A DNA stretch of 64,000 nucleotides from Alphaproteobacteria bacterium (lineage in GTDB: Bacteria; Pseudomonadota; Alphaproteobacteria; Geminicoccales; Geminicoccaceae), in the NCBI GenBank assembly GCA_026982705.1, contig JALSGP010000013.1, forward strand, positions 1 to 64,000, given 5' to 3'. A program made the position numbers and the translations under genes. The notes beneath the pieces were generated by a model. The model did no database searches, was not told where the DNA came from, and was given only the letters and a program-made list of their open reading frames with translations. Of this stretch, positions 39,765 to 49,179 are shown in pieces. Positions within the stretch are counted from its first letter, which is position 1. Every line of letters begins with the position of its first letter.

Positions 39765-42700
39765 TCACACGCCGGGCGGCGGGCCGCCCTCCGCGCGCCC
39801 TCCGGGCGGCGGATCCGGCCCCGGGACCGAGAGCGACTCGCGCAGGATCCCCACCGTCGCCCGATCCCCGTCCATCTCCGCACGGACGGTCGCGATCAGT
39901 TCGTCGACGGTGGCGGGCAGCGGTGGCGGTGTCTCCAGGAGCGCGAGGCGGCGCCGCCAGGCCTCCGTGGTGGCCCCCGCCCGCAGACGGGTCCACAGCC
40001 TCCGCGCCGTCTCCTCCTCGCCGGCGGCACGCAGCCGTCGCACCGCCCGGAAGAGCAGCGCGAGGTCGCCCTCGTCGGTCGGCATGGCCGCGCCTTCCTC
40101 CAGCCACGGAGCCACCGCCCGGACGATCGTCGTGGGATCGCCGTCCTCCAGGGCCCGATCCAGCCACAGCCTGCGCATCTCCGGATCGGGATCGGCCTCG
40201 GCGAGGGCCGCGAGGGCCTCCGGATCGCCGGCCCGCGCCGCGAGCCGCAGCCGCAGCACACGGGCCCGCTCGCGCACCCCGGCCGGAGCGGTCGCCGGCA
40301 GTTCGTCCAGAAGGGCGCGGGCGCGATCGTCCCGGCCCAGCTCGGCCAGGAGCTCGGCCCGCCGGACCAGCCAGCGCGCGCGGCGGACGGAATCGGTGAG
40401 CCGCGCGAAGTGGGTCTCCAGCAGCGCCAGGGCCGAGGCCGGACGTTCCGGAGCGAGGGCCTCGGCGAGACGGAAGAAGACGTCGAGGGTGTCGGGATCC
40501 CGCGTGAACAGCTCCGGATGCCCCCGCAGGAAGGCGAGGGCCTCGGCCGGCGCCAGCCGCGGCGGCGTCTCCGGATCCACCACCTGCCGGGCGAAGCGGC
40601 GCATGACCTCGGGCAGATCGCGGGCCTCGGGCGCATCGGGATGGCGGGCGAGCAGCTCGCGCCACGCCGCCAGCGCCTCCTCCACCTCGCCGGCCGCGGC
40701 GGCGAGATCGCCCAGCGTGCGCAGCATGGCGGACTCCCAGGGATGTCCGCGCCAGAGACCGCGCTGCGCCCCGAGCCGGGCGAGGGCCTCGCGGTCGGAG
40801 AGCCGCCCGAGATCGCGGGCGAGGCGGATGCGGGCGAAGGCGGCCTGCAACGCCACCCGCCAGCCGGCCGTGCGTTCCAGCTCGCCGAGGATGGCGAGCG
40901 CCTCCTTCTCGGCGCCGTCGCGGGCCACCGCCAGCGCCTCGAGGAAGCGGAGCCCTTCCGCCTCCCGCCGGGACAGCGCCATGCGCGCGAGGCGGTCGAG
41001 CCAGACGAAGGCGCGATCGGGATCGCCCGCCTGCAGCGCGGCGGCGATCAGGGCCGGGCCGAGCCGGCGCTGGAGCGGTTCCGGATAGCGCTTGAGGGTG
41101 CGGTGCGCCCGCTCCAGCGCCGCGGCCGCCTCGTCCCAGCGGCGCCGCGCCGTCGCCACCACCACCCGGAACAGCGCCACCTCCGGCAGTTCCGCCAGAT
41201 CCTCCGCGGCCAGCAGCCGCTCGGCGCGATCCAGCCGCCCCGAAAGGGCGGCGGCGGCCAGCGCCAGCGCGCGGGCCCGCCGCGCTCCACGGGCCTCCTC
41301 CGGCAGCAGGGCGAGCTGGACCGCCGCCTCCGGCCCCAGCGCCTCGGCCAGCAGCAGCCGGGCCAGTTCCATCCGCTGCGCCGTCCGCGCCCCGGCGGGG
41401 CGCGTCACCATGTCCCGACGCACCGCCCGCTCCAGCCGCAGGCGCTCGCCGTCGGCGAGGCCGGCGAGTTCCCCGAGTCCGAAGACCGTCGTCCACGGCG
41501 GCAGGGCCAGGGGCGGCTCCGCCTTCGGTGCGCCCGTCCCCGCGTCCTCCCGGGCGGCGGCATGCGGCGCATCGCCGGAGCGTTCCGCCGCTGCGGCCGG
41601 CCCCGCCATCGCCTCTCGGCTCCGGCCCGGCGTTCCGTCGGCGCTCCGATGGGCCTTCCCGCCGGATCCGTCCGCGCGGACCGCCGTCTCCGGCCGCCCG
41701 GCCGGCGACGGTGGCGGGGCGACGCCATCGGCCGCCAAGGCGTGGACCGTGGTCCCGTCGTCGGGGGATCCGCGGTCCGGCACACGCGGGCCCGTCCCCT
41801 CCGGCGCCCCGGGTGGGTCGGGGGCCGCCACGGGCCCCGACCGCGCCGGCGGAAGCGCATCGGTTGCGGTCGTCACGGGGGACGGTTCGTCCGTCCGGAC
41901 TCCCGCGGCCGCGTCGCCGCCGGAGGCCCCGGCGGGTGGCGCGGACGGGGGCGGGTCATGGGCGGCGGCCGGCACCGCGGGCCCGGTGTCGTGTCCCGTG
42001 CCGCCGGACCGCGCCGAGGGCGGAGGCGCCACGCCGTGGCGCGCGGATGCGCCACCGTCCGGTTTCCCCGTCGCCGTGCGGACACCGGCCGGATCGCGTG
42101 GCGGCAATGCTGCGGCGATGCGGAGCCCGCCCGGCCGGGCGATGCGCCAGCCTCCGGCCACCGGTGCCATCGTCAGATCGTCCCGCAGCGGCCGCCACAC
42201 CACGCAGACCAGACTCGGGAGGAACGCGAGATCCACGAAACGTCGCGGCGCGGCCAGCGCGATCCTCGCCCGCGGGCAGGTGAGGGCGTCGAGCGCGTCG
42301 CCCGCCACCGGATCGGCGAAGCGCCGGTGCGCGCGGCCCGCCGCCACCGTCAGCGCCCCCTCCTGCGGCCGCAGGTCCGGCGGGCGGGGCGGATCTGGCG
42401 TCGCCCCCAGGCGCAGGATCCAGACGCGCCCGCCGCCCTCGATGCGCACGGGCTCGGCTTCCCGCAGTGTGAACCAGAGGAGGGTGGCCCGATCCAGCCG
42501 GTCGATGCGGAAGTCCCGCGCCCGCCCGCGGAAGAGCCGGCCGAGGGCGGCGCGGTCGGCCTCCACTCGTCCGGGGGCGCGGTCGAACAGCAGCAGCACC
42601 CGCCGGCCCCGCTGCAGGGCGGCGAGACCGGTGGGCGCCGTCCAGACGAGACGCAGCGCCCCCGCTTCGTCGACCGCGACCGTCAGATCGGCCGGCCCCG

Positions 42701-44048
42701 TCTCGACCGTACCCATCGCGATCCCCGCCGCCGCCTCCTCCCTCCCGAGCCCGGCGGTGCCGGGCCGCACCTCCACGGCGCGCGCCTCGCCGTCGTCGCC
42801 CCGCATGCCCCCTCCGGACGCGTCCGCCGCGGTGGCATCCGGCCTCGCCTGCGGGGGGAGACGCGCCCCCTCGGCCCGCCGTTCGTCCCCGGCCGCCGCG
42901 GCGTCGCCGGTCCCGCGCGCGGTCGCCACGGTACCGGCCCCGGCAGGCCCGGGGGCCCCGGCCCGGGCGGGTTCCGGGGACGCACCGGCGCCACGCGATC
43001 CGGCACCCGTCGCCGGGAAGGCGGACCGACCGTCGGTCGCCGTCGACGCCCTCGTGGTCCCGTGCGGGACGGGCGCCCCCTGGACGGCGGGGGAGGCACC
43101 ATCGCCTCCCGCGTCGCGATCCTCCGGCCGAGCCGACGCCGCATCCCCGGCCTTTCCGGTCGTCGTGGTCTCCCGGTCCGGGCCGTGCCCGCTCCCATCG
43201 CCGCGCGCGCCGCCGGCCGGCCCGCCACCGTCGGGGGCCGCGGGCGGACCGTCCTCCTCCACCGCGCCGGTGCCCGTGCCGGCCGCCGGCGTCTTCGCCG
43301 AAAGAACACCATCCTCCGCCGGCACCACGTCCACCACCAGCCGATCCGGGGGCAGACGCAGCAGACGCGGACGCCAGCCCGACGCCGACGCCAGTTCCAC
43401 CCGCCGGTCCGCCACCCGCACCGTCCCCAGCACCGGGATCCGCGCGAGTCTCGACGCCACCCCCGCCGCCGCCGGTGCCGGCAGGTGCAGCACCAGCGTT
43501 CCATCCCTCTCCTCGGCACGAGCCGCCGCCGCGTCCGGTCCCTCGAACACCAGCCGGATGCCGCGTCCCTGCCGCCCCACCCGCAGACCGACGTCGGCGA
43601 GCGGGATGCGGACGAGGGTCAGGATGCAGACGCGCGCCCTGCAGTGCGCCTCCGCCCGGACCCCCCGGCGCGGCAGCAGCCGCCATGCGTCGCCGACCCG
43701 CGTGCCGCCGGCGAGATGAGCGGGAAGGCGCGCCACCACCGCCGCCGGATCGGGCGGATCGACGCCCCGGAAGCGCAGGACGATCCGCTCCCCCTCCCGT
43801 TCCAACACGATCCGGAACGGCGTCCCGCCGGTGAAGCGGATCCGCGCTCGCCCCTCCGCCACGTCGAGGCGCACGTCGGGCACCGTCGCCGCCACCGGCG
43901 ACCGGACGGGCAGCAGCAGCGCCAGCAGCAGCGCCAGAAGCGCGAGCCACCGGCCGCCCTCCGGCTCCGTGTCGGGAACGGCGCCCGCCGGCGGGTGCGG
44001 CCGGCGTCCACCGGCCGGAGGTCCGCCGTCACGGCGTGAGCCCCTCAT
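39765..44048 (-). CDS. Very large low-complexity/TPR-like protein of the motility cluster
   Basis: This 1427-residue protein has an N-terminal membrane or signal helix (WLALLALLLALLLPVRSPVA, about residues 33-52). A beta-rich domain, possibly AMIN-like, follows. Next come about 170 residues of Pro/Ala/Gly/Thr-rich low complexity, a second beta-rich part, and another disordered stretch of similar length. The last 550 residues are helical and TPR-like (for example AWRELLARHPDAPEARDLPE). The layout recalls FimV-type envelope hubs, but I see no LysM motif. The ATG overlaps the stop of the MotB-like gene (ATGA), so it is the last gene of cheY-cheZ-motB-like. Function is unknown; a motor or polar scaffold is an inference. 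Confidence 0.75.
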   Translation of the reverse strand: MRGSRRDGGPPAGGRRPHPPAGAVPDTEPEGGRWLALLALLLALLLPVRSPVAATVPDVRLDVAEGRARIRFTGGTPFRIVLEREGERIVLRFRGVDPPDPAAVVARLPAHLAGGTRVGDAWRLLPRRGVRAEAHCRARVCILTLVRIPLADVGLRVGRQGRGIRLVFEGPDAAAARAEERDGTLVLHLPAPAAAGVASRLARIPVLGTVRVADRRVELASASGWRPRLLRLPPDRLVVDVVPAEDGVLSAKTPAAGTGTGAVEEDGPPAAPDGGGPAGGARGDGSGHGPDRETTTTGKAGDAASARPEDRDAGGDGASPAVQGAPVPHGTTRASTATDGRSAFPATGAGSRGAGASPEPARAGAPGPAGAGTVATARGTGDAAAAGDERRAEGARLPPQARPDATAADASGGGMRGDDGEARAVEVRPGTAGLGREEAAAGIAMGTVETGPADLTVAVDEAGALRLVWTAPTGLAALQRGRRVLLLFDRAPGRVEADRAALGRLFRGRARDFRIDRLDRATLLWFTLREAEPVRIEGGGRVWILRLGATPDPPRPPDLRPQEGALTVAAGRAHRRFADPVAGDALDALTCPRARIALAAPRRFVDLAFLPSLVCVVWRPLRDDLTMAPVAGGWRIARPGGLRIAAALPPRDPAGVRTATGKPDGGASARHGVAPPPSARSGGTGHDTGPAVPAAAHDPPPSAPPAGASGGDAAAGVRTDEPSPVTTATDALPPARSGPVAAPDPPGAPEGTGPRVPDRGSPDDGTTVHALAADGVAPPPSPAGRPETAVRADGSGGKAHRSADGTPGRSREAMAGPAAAAERSGDAPHAAAREDAGTGAPKAEPPLALPPWTTVFGLGELAGLADGERLRLERAVRRDMVTRPAGARTAQRMELARLLLAEALGPEAAVQLALLPEEARGARRARALALAAAALSGRLDRAERLLAAEDLAELPEVALFRVVVATARRRWDEAAAALERAHRTLKRYPEPLQRRLGPALIAAALQAGDPDRAFVWLDRLARMALSRREAEGLRFLEALAVARDGAEKEALAILGELERTAGWRVALQAAFARIRLARDLGRLSDREALARLGAQRGLWRGHPWESAMLRTLGDLAAAAGEVEEALAAWRELLARHPDAPEARDLPEVMRRFARQVVDPETPPRLAPAEALAFLRGHPELFTRDPDTLDVFFRLAEALAPERPASALALLETHFARLTDSVRRARWLVRRAELLAELGRDDRARALLDELPATAPAGVRERARVLRLRLAARAGDPEALAALAEADPDPEMRRLWLDRALEDGDPTTIVRAVAPWLEEGAAMPTDEGDLALLFRAVRRLRAAGEEETARRLWTRLRAGATTEAWRRRLALLETPPPLPATVDELIATVRAEMDGDRATVGILRESLSVPGPDPPPGGRAEGGPPPGV

Positions 44049-44593
44049 CCCGTCCCTCCCCGGAAGGTCAGCACCAGGGCGGGACGGTCGTCCGGTACCA
44101 CCAGCCGCAGCGGCATGCGGCCCAGATGGCGGGCGAGACGGGCGGCGGCCCCGTCGAGGGCGGCCCAGTCCACCGCTTCCGGCACCACCGGCCCGATGCG
44201 GTGGCGGGCGAGCACCACCTCCGAGGCCGCCGCGGCGAGGGCGGCGAGCCGCGAACCGTCCCGGGTCAGCGGCCCCGCGCAGCGGGAGGTCGTCACCGCC
44301 GGATCCGCCCAGCGGAGGACCAGCGCCCCGCCGGTGCGCGCGACCCGCGGCCGGCAGGACCCGGGCCAGGCCCTCACCGCGGAGGCCACGAGACCGGCGA
44401 GATAGGCGAAGCGGGTCCCCTTCACCTGCGTCGACGCGCCCTCCGCGCCGGTGCCGGTCACGGGCGCGCCCGCCGGTGGCGGGTCCCGCCACGTCCAGCT
44501 CTCCGGACGGGTCATGGCCAGTGCCAGCGCGAAGAAGGCGAAGAGCAGCGCGGCGAGATCGGCGAAGGTGAGGAGCCAGCCCCGCCCGCTCAT
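44045..44593 (-). CDS. MotB-like membrane protein
   Basis: This 182-residue protein begins with WLLTFADLAALLFAFFALAL, close to the MotB/PomB membrane helix, which carries the proton-binding aspartate in a TFADL context (here FADLAALLF). After it comes a predicted periplasmic domain. I do not see the peptidoglycan-binding NXXLSxxRA-type OmpA motif, so it may be a divergent stator part. It overlaps both neighbours by four bases (ATGA). Confidence 0.7.
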   Translation of the reverse strand: MSGRGWLLTFADLAALLFAFFALALAMTRPESWTWRDPPPAGAPVTGTGAEGASTQVKGTRFAYLAGLVASAVRAWPGSCRPRVARTGGALVLRWADPAVTTSRCAGPLTRDGSRLAALAAAASEVVLARHRIGPVVPEAVDWAALDGAAARLARHLGRMPLRLVVPDDRPALVLTFRGGTG

Positions 44594-45240
44594 CCCGCCG
44601 CCTCCCGCCGCAGCCGGAAGCGCCAGATGCCGTCCCCCGCGGGACGGAGACCGAAGGCGACCCGCCCGGCATCGGCCGCCGCCGCCCGCAGCCTAGCCCG
44701 TACCGTCTCGAAGCGGGCGACGGGAGCCGGGGCACCCGGCGCTACCGGCGCCAGCACCTCGAGCCGCCAGCCGGCGCGGGTGGCGGCGGCGAGGCGCGCG
44801 AACAGGAACCAGCGGCCCCGGGGAATGCGCCCCCCGGAATCGAACAGACGGGATCCGGCGAGGGCGATCTCGAGCCCGTCCCGACCGGGCCGGACCCAGC
44901 GGCCGAGGGGCGGGGCCGCCGCGTCCTCCACGCTCCCCGCCGCCGCCGGCTCCATCCGGCCGAAGGTGGCGACGAGGGAGGCCACCACCGCCCGCGTCCG
45001 CTCCGCATCGGGCCGGGCGCGGGCGAGCAGGCCCGCGAAGAACCCGGCCAGTAGCAGGAAGAGGGTCAGGGTGAGGAGAGGTCCCCGTCCGGATGCGGCC
45101 CCCTCCGCCGGCTCCCCATCCGGCCGCGGGAAGACGCCCCCCGCCCCCTCCGGCCCCGCGCCCGGCGGCACCGCGCGTGGGCCCGCCGCCCCCGCCATCT
45201 CCACCGGGACCATAGCGGAAAGCGGGATCCGCGGGGCCAC
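44590..45240 (-). CDS. Membrane protein paired with the MotB-like protein
   Basis: This protein of about 216 residues has a proline/glycine-rich cytoplasmic N-terminus, one membrane helix (GPLLTLTLFLLLAGFFAGLLA, about 60-80) and a periplasmic C-terminal domain. That domain ends VRARLRAAAADAGRVAFGLR, faintly like OmpA-type segments. It could be a second stator-like subunit. A GTG at 45255 overlaps the cheZ stop; I chose the GTG at 45240 because AGGAGGAGGACC precedes it. No confident family assignment. Confidence 0.6.
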   Translation of the reverse strand: MAPRIPLSAMVPVEMAGAAGPRAVPPGAGPEGAGGVFPRPDGEPAEGAASGRGPLLTLTLFLLLAGFFAGLLARARPDAERTRAVVASLVATFGRMEPAAAGSVEDAAAPPLGRWVRPGRDGLEIALAGSRLFDSGGRIPRGRWFLFARLAAATRAGWRLEVLAPVAPGAPAPVARFETVRARLRAAAADAGRVAFGLRPAGDGIWRFRLRREAAG

Positions 45241-45251
45241 GGTCCTCCTCC

Positions 45252-45824
45252 TCACTCCAGCAGGGCGTCGATCTCCTCCTGCGAGGGGGCCTGATGGGGC
45301 AGGGCCGGTCCGTTCAGCAGCGGGTCACGCTCCCGCTCCTCCCCGTCCGCCGCCACGTCGGCACCGTAGGTGCGGAGCAGCACGCCGAGACGACGCTCGA
45401 TCTCCTTGAGCGTCTCCACCACCTTGCGGATGCGCTGTCCCGAGAGATCGTGGAAGCTGCAGGACTCGTAGATGCGCGCCAGCAGCGCCAGATAGTCGTC
45501 GTGACGGTCCTCCGGCAGATGGGCCGTGAACGCCTCCAGTCCCTCGCAGGCGTTCAGGATGTCGTGGGTCGCCGACTCCAGATGCTGGACCACCGCGTCC
45601 AGCTCGTCGTTGGCGGCGCGGATGTGACGGTGCTTGAGATCGTCGGGCTCGAGACCGCGGATCTCCCGCCGCACATTGTCGACGATGGTGGAGAGCTCCA
45701 GCACCTCGTTGCGCACCCGGGTGCTGAGGGCGTGCACCTGCGTCTCCATCTCGCGCACGAGCTGCTGGAGGGTGTGGAGGACCGTCTCGAAGGTGGGGGC
45801 CCCCTCGATCCTGGTGGAGGTCAT
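45252..45824 (-). CDS. cheZ: Chemotaxis protein phosphatase CheZ
   Basis: This 190-residue helical protein dephosphorylates CheY-P. The catalytic region is ESCSFHDLSGQRIRKVVETL, with the DxxxQ pattern (aspartate and glutamine of HDLSGQ). The C-terminal tail APSQEEIDALLE is the amphipathic CheY-binding peptide. It lies 35 bases after cheY in the same unit. Confidence 0.93.
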   Translation of the reverse strand: MTSTRIEGAPTFETVLHTLQQLVREMETQVHALSTRVRNEVLELSTIVDNVRREIRGLEPDDLKHRHIRAANDELDAVVQHLESATHDILNACEGLEAFTAHLPEDRHDDYLALLARIYESCSFHDLSGQRIRKVVETLKEIERRLGVLLRTYGADVAADGEERERDPLLNGPALPHQAPSQEEIDALLE

Positions 45825-45859
45825 CGCTCGGATCTCCGCATTCGGCTGCCGCGGCCGCC

Positions 45860-46240
45860 TCAGCCGAGGACGGCCTCGACCTTCTGGCGCAGGGTTTCGG
45901 CGTTGAAGGGCTTGACGATGTAGTTGCTCACGCCCGCCTCCTTGGCGGCGAGCACGTTCTCGCGCTTGCCCTCGGCCGTCACCATGATGAAGGGAATGTC
46001 CTTGAGGTCCGGATCGGCCCGTACCGCCTTGAGCAGCTCGAGCCCGCTCATGGGCTGCATGTTCCAGTCGGAGATGATCAGTCCGTAGGGCTTGGTCTTG
46101 AGCTTCTGCAGCGCCATGGAACCGTCGGTGGCCTCGTCCACGTTGGTGTAACCGAGCTGGCGCAGCAGGCTGCGGATGATGCGCAGCATCGTCCGGTAAT
46201 CGTCGACGATCAGGATGGGCAGATTCTTGTCCTTCGCCAT
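45860..46240 (-). CDS. cheY: Chemotaxis response regulator CheY
   Basis: This 126-residue single-domain receiver has the acidic pocket in LIVDDYRTM, the phosphorylated aspartate in LIISDWNMQPMSG, the switch threonine in FIMVTAEGKRENV and the lysine in YIVKPFNAETLRQKV. The WNMQPMSGLELLKAVR stretch is typical of motor-binding CheY. An upstream in-frame start exists, but MAKDKNLPILIVDD is the standard N-terminus. A CtrA-like box lies 65-80 bases upstream. Confidence 0.95.
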   Translation of the reverse strand: MAKDKNLPILIVDDYRTMLRIIRSLLRQLGYTNVDEATDGSMALQKLKTKPYGLIISDWNMQPMSGLELLKAVRADPDLKDIPFIMVTAEGKRENVLAAKEAGVSNYIVKPFNAETLRQKVEAVLG

Positions 46241-46304
46241 CGACCGTGTCCCCCGCTTGGCGACCCCGGGGCCATGCCCCGCGCCCGTTTCTCGCATGCA
46301 ATTC

Positions 46305-46319
46305 CTAATCGACGGTTAA
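46305..46319. promoter_or_regulatory. CtrA-like box upstream of cheY
   Basis: On the minus strand the sequence reads TTAACCGTCGATTAG, a TTAA-N7-TTAA pattern with one mismatch in the second half. CtrA of alphaproteobacteria binds TTAA-N7-TTAA and commonly controls motility genes. The position 65-80 bases before the cheY ATG suits a promoter element. In this very GC-rich DNA an AT-rich match of this type is less likely by chance. Confidence 0.5.
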
Positions 46320-46328
46320 CGGGCACGG

Positions 46329-46350
46329 AAAAGGCGCCCCGCAGGGCGCC
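46329..46350 (-). terminator. Rho-independent terminator after pgm
   Basis: On the minus strand GGCGCCC, a 4-base loop and GGGCGCC form a perfect 7-bp stem (46350-46333) followed directly by TTTT. It lies 30 bases after the pgm stop and before the cheY promoter region, so it should end the galU/ugd/pgm run. Confidence 0.75.
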
Positions 46351-46380
46351 CCTCGACGACGGCCGATCCGTCCGGTTCGT

Positions 46381-47775
46381 TCAGAAGCCGGGCGGGGCCT
46401 CGATGCCGAGTTCCGCCAGTCGTCGACGGATCTCTTCCTTGAGCCGGGCGAGGCCCGCCGCGTCCCGCGCCTCGGCCCGCGCCACCAGCACCGGCTGGGT
46501 GTTGGAGGCCCGGAGCAGCCACCAGCCGTCGGCGGTGCGCACCCGCACGCCATCGGTCCGGTCCACTTCCATCCCCTCGGCGGCGAGGCGCGCCGCCAGC
46601 GCCTCCACCACCGCGAACTTGCGTTCGTCGGGACAGTCGAAGCGCGTCTCCGGCGTGTTGACCACCGGCGGCAGCCGGTCGATGCGCGCGGCGAGATCCA
46701 TCCCCTCGCGGGCGAGGATGTCCAGGAGCCGCACCGCCACGTAGAGGGCGTCGTCGTGGCCGTAGAAACCGTCGGCGTAGAAGATGTGGCCGGACATCTC
46801 GCCGGCGAGCGGCGCACCGAGTTCGGCCATGCGGGTCTTGATCAGGGAATGGCCGGTCTTCCACATCACCGGCCGCCCGCCCATGCGGGCGATCTCGTCG
46901 AACAGGACCTGGCTCGCCTTGACGTCGGCGATGATGGGCGCGCCGGGATGGCGCCGCAGCACGTCCTCGGCCAGGACCACCAGCAGCTGGTCGCCCCAGA
47001 CGATGCGCCCACGGCGGTCCACCACGCCGATACGGTCGCCGTCGCCGTCGAAGGCGATGCCGAGATCGAAGCCTTCCTCCCGCACCGCCGTCCGCAGCGT
47101 CTCCAGGTTCTCGGGCACCGTGGGATCGGGGTGATGGTTGGGGAAGCGGCCGTCCACCCCGGTGAAGAGCAGGCGATGCGCGCCGGGAAGCCGCGCGGCG
47201 AGCCGCTCCAGCACCGGCCCGGTGGCACCGTTGCCGGCGTCCCACACCACCCGCAGCCCGCGCTCCGCGCGGTAATCGGCGAGGAGGCGCGCCACATAGG
47301 CGTCGCGGACGTCGACACCCTCCACCCGGCCGCGGCCGCGGGCGAAGCGCCCCTCGGCGGCGAGCTCGCCGAGGGCGCGGATGTCCCTGCCGAACAGCGG
47401 CCTCTTGCCCAGCATCATCTTGAAGCCGTTGTAGTCGGGCGGATTGTGGGAGCCGGTGACCTGGATGCCGCCGTCGGCGTCCAGATGGTGGACGGCGAAG
47501 TAGAGCATGGGCGTGGGGCCGAGGCCGACGTCGAGGACCTCGACCCCCGTCTCCGCGAGTCCCGCCGCCAGCGCCGCCGCCAGTTCCGGCGAGCTGATGC
47601 GCCCGTCGCGGCCGAGACAGACCCGCAGGCCGCCCTCTTCCCGCACCCGCGTGCCGAAGGCCCGGCCCAGCGCCCGGGCGTCCGCCGGATGGAGGGTGCG
47701 GCCGACGACACCGCGGATGTCATACTCGCGCAGGATGCTCGGATGGAATCGACGCGGTTCGAGATATGTCGTCAT
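46381..47775 (-). CDS. pgm: Phosphomannomutase/phosphoglucomutase
   Basis: This 464-residue alpha-D-phosphohexomutase interconverts hexose 6- and 1-phosphates. The phosphoserine loop is [17 protein letters not shown] near residue 105; the metal loop is [14 protein letters not shown] near 245; the sugar loop contains SGHIFYAD; and the phosphate-binding end is [15 protein letters not shown]. It would supply glucose-1-phosphate for galU, and possibly mannose-1-phosphate. The ATG at 47775 follows GGGAG, 12 bases after the ugd stop. Confidence 0.93.
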   Translation of the reverse strand: MTTYLEPRRFHPSILREYDIRGVVGRTLHPADARALGRAFGTRVREEGGLRVCLGRDGRISSPELAAALAAGLAETGVEVLDVGLGPTPMLYFAVHHLDADGGIQVTGSHNPPDYNGFKMMLGKRPLFGRDIRALGELAAEGRFARGRGRVEGVDVRDAYVARLLADYRAERGLRVVWDAGNGATGPVLERLAARLPGAHRLLFTGVDGRFPNHHPDPTVPENLETLRTAVREEGFDLGIAFDGDGDRIGVVDRRGRIVWGDQLLVVLAEDVLRRHPGAPIIADVKASQVLFDEIARMGGRPVMWKTGHSLIKTRMAELGAPLAGEMSGHIFYADGFYGHDDALYVAVRLLDILAREGMDLAARIDRLPPVVNTPETRFDCPDERKFAVVEALAARLAAEGMEVDRTDGVRVRTADGWWLLRASNTQPVLVARAEARDAAGLARLKEEIRRRLAELGIEAPPGF

Positions 47776-47787
47776 CCCCACTCCCGT

Positions 47788-49146
47788 TCAGACCCGTTCC
47801 CGTTCGTCGTCGGACGGGGCGTCCACGACCGCCGGTCGTCGCACCGGGCGGCCGACCCCGGTGTAGGCGAAGCCGAGTTCCACCGCACGCACCGGGTCCA
47901 GGGCGTTGCGGAGATCCACGATGACCCGCCCACGCATGAGTGCCCGCGCCCGGGCGAGGTCGAGGCCGCGGAACTCGGGCCATTCGGTGAGCAGCACCAG
48001 CGCGTCGGCGCCCTCCAGCACCTGGTAGGGTCCCTCACCGAACACCACGCCGGGCAGCAGCCGGCGGGCCTCCGGCATCCCCTTCGGGTCGTAGGCATGG
48101 ACCTCGGCCCCTTCGGCCTGGAGGGCGGGGACGACGACGAGGCTCGGGCTCTCGCGCATGTCGTCGGTGTTGGGCTTGAAGGTGAGGCCGAGGACGGCGA
48201 TGCGGCGCCCCTCCACCGAACCGCCGAGGGCGTCCTTGATCTTCTTCACCATGCGGCGCTTGCGCGCCTCGTTGACCTGGACGGTGGTCTCCACCAGCCG
48301 CAGCGGGCTGTCGTATTCCTCGGCGGTGCGCAGCAGCGCCAGCGTGTCCTTGGGGAAGCAGGAGCCGCCGTAGCCGGGGCCGGCGTGGAGGAAGCGGCGG
48401 CCGATTCGCCGATCGAGCCCCATGCCCTTGGCCACCTGCTGGACGTCGGCCCCCACCTTCTCGCAGAGATCGGCCAGCTCGTTGACGTAGGTCACCTTCA
48501 TGGCGAGGAAGGCGTTGGTGGCGTACTTGATGAGCTCGGCCGTCTCGATGTCGGTGAAGAGGATGGGGGTCTCGATGAGATTGAGGGGGCGGTAGGCACG
48601 GGCGAGCACGTCGCGGGCCCGCTCGCTCTCCACACCGCACACCACCCGGTCGGGGCGCATGAAGTCGTCGATGGCCGAGCCCTCGCGCAGGAATTCCGGA
48701 TTGGAGGCCACCTCGATGTCGAGGTCCGGCCGCCTGGCCCGCAGCATGGCCCGCAGCCGCCGGCCGGTCCCCACCGGCACCGTCGACTTGGTCACCACCA
48801 CCGTGGGATGGCGCAGCCGCTCGGCGATCTCGGCGGCGGCGTCGAAGACGTAGGTGAGATCGGCGTGGCCGTCGCCGCGGCGGGTGGGCGTCCCCACGGC
48901 GATGAAGACCGCTTCGGCGCCCTCGATGGCCTCCCCCACATCGGTGGTGAAGCGCAGCCGGCCCGCCTCCACGTTGCGCGCCACCAGATCCTCGAGACCC
49001 GGTTCGTAGATGGGGATCTCGCCGGCGCGCAGGCGGGCGATCTTGTCCGCGTCCCGGTCCACGCAGGTGACGTCGAGTCCGAATTCGGCGAAGCAGGCCC
49101 CGGAGACGAGGCCCACGTAGCCGGTGCCGATCATGGCGATGTGCAT
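47788..49146 (-). CDS. ugd: UDP-glucose 6-dehydrogenase
   Basis: This 452-residue NAD-dependent enzyme oxidises UDP-glucose to UDP-glucuronate. It has the nucleotide-binding start MHIAMIGTGYVGLVSGACFA, SNPEFLREGSAIDDF near residue 155, and the catalytic-cysteine motif GYGGSCFPKDTLAL near 265. Together with galU and pgm it forms a three-gene path from hexose phosphate to UDP-glucuronate for surface polysaccharide. Confidence 0.96.
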   Translation of the reverse strand: MHIAMIGTGYVGLVSGACFAEFGLDVTCVDRDADKIARLRAGEIPIYEPGLEDLVARNVEAGRLRFTTDVGEAIEGAEAVFIAVGTPTRRGDGHADLTYVFDAAAEIAERLRHPTVVVTKSTVPVGTGRRLRAMLRARRPDLDIEVASNPEFLREGSAIDDFMRPDRVVCGVESERARDVLARAYRPLNLIETPILFTDIETAELIKYATNAFLAMKVTYVNELADLCEKVGADVQQVAKGMGLDRRIGRRFLHAGPGYGGSCFPKDTLALLRTAEEYDSPLRLVETTVQVNEARKRRMVKKIKDALGGSVEGRRIAVLGLTFKPNTDDMRESPSLVVVPALQAEGAEVHAYDPKGMPEARRLLPGVVFGEGPYQVLEGADALVLLTEWPEFRGLDLARARALMRGRVIVDLRNALDPVRAVELGFAYTGVGRPVRRPAVVDAPSDDERERV

Positions 49147-49179
49147 GATGTCGCTCCTCGTATCCGCAGGTCCGCGCGC

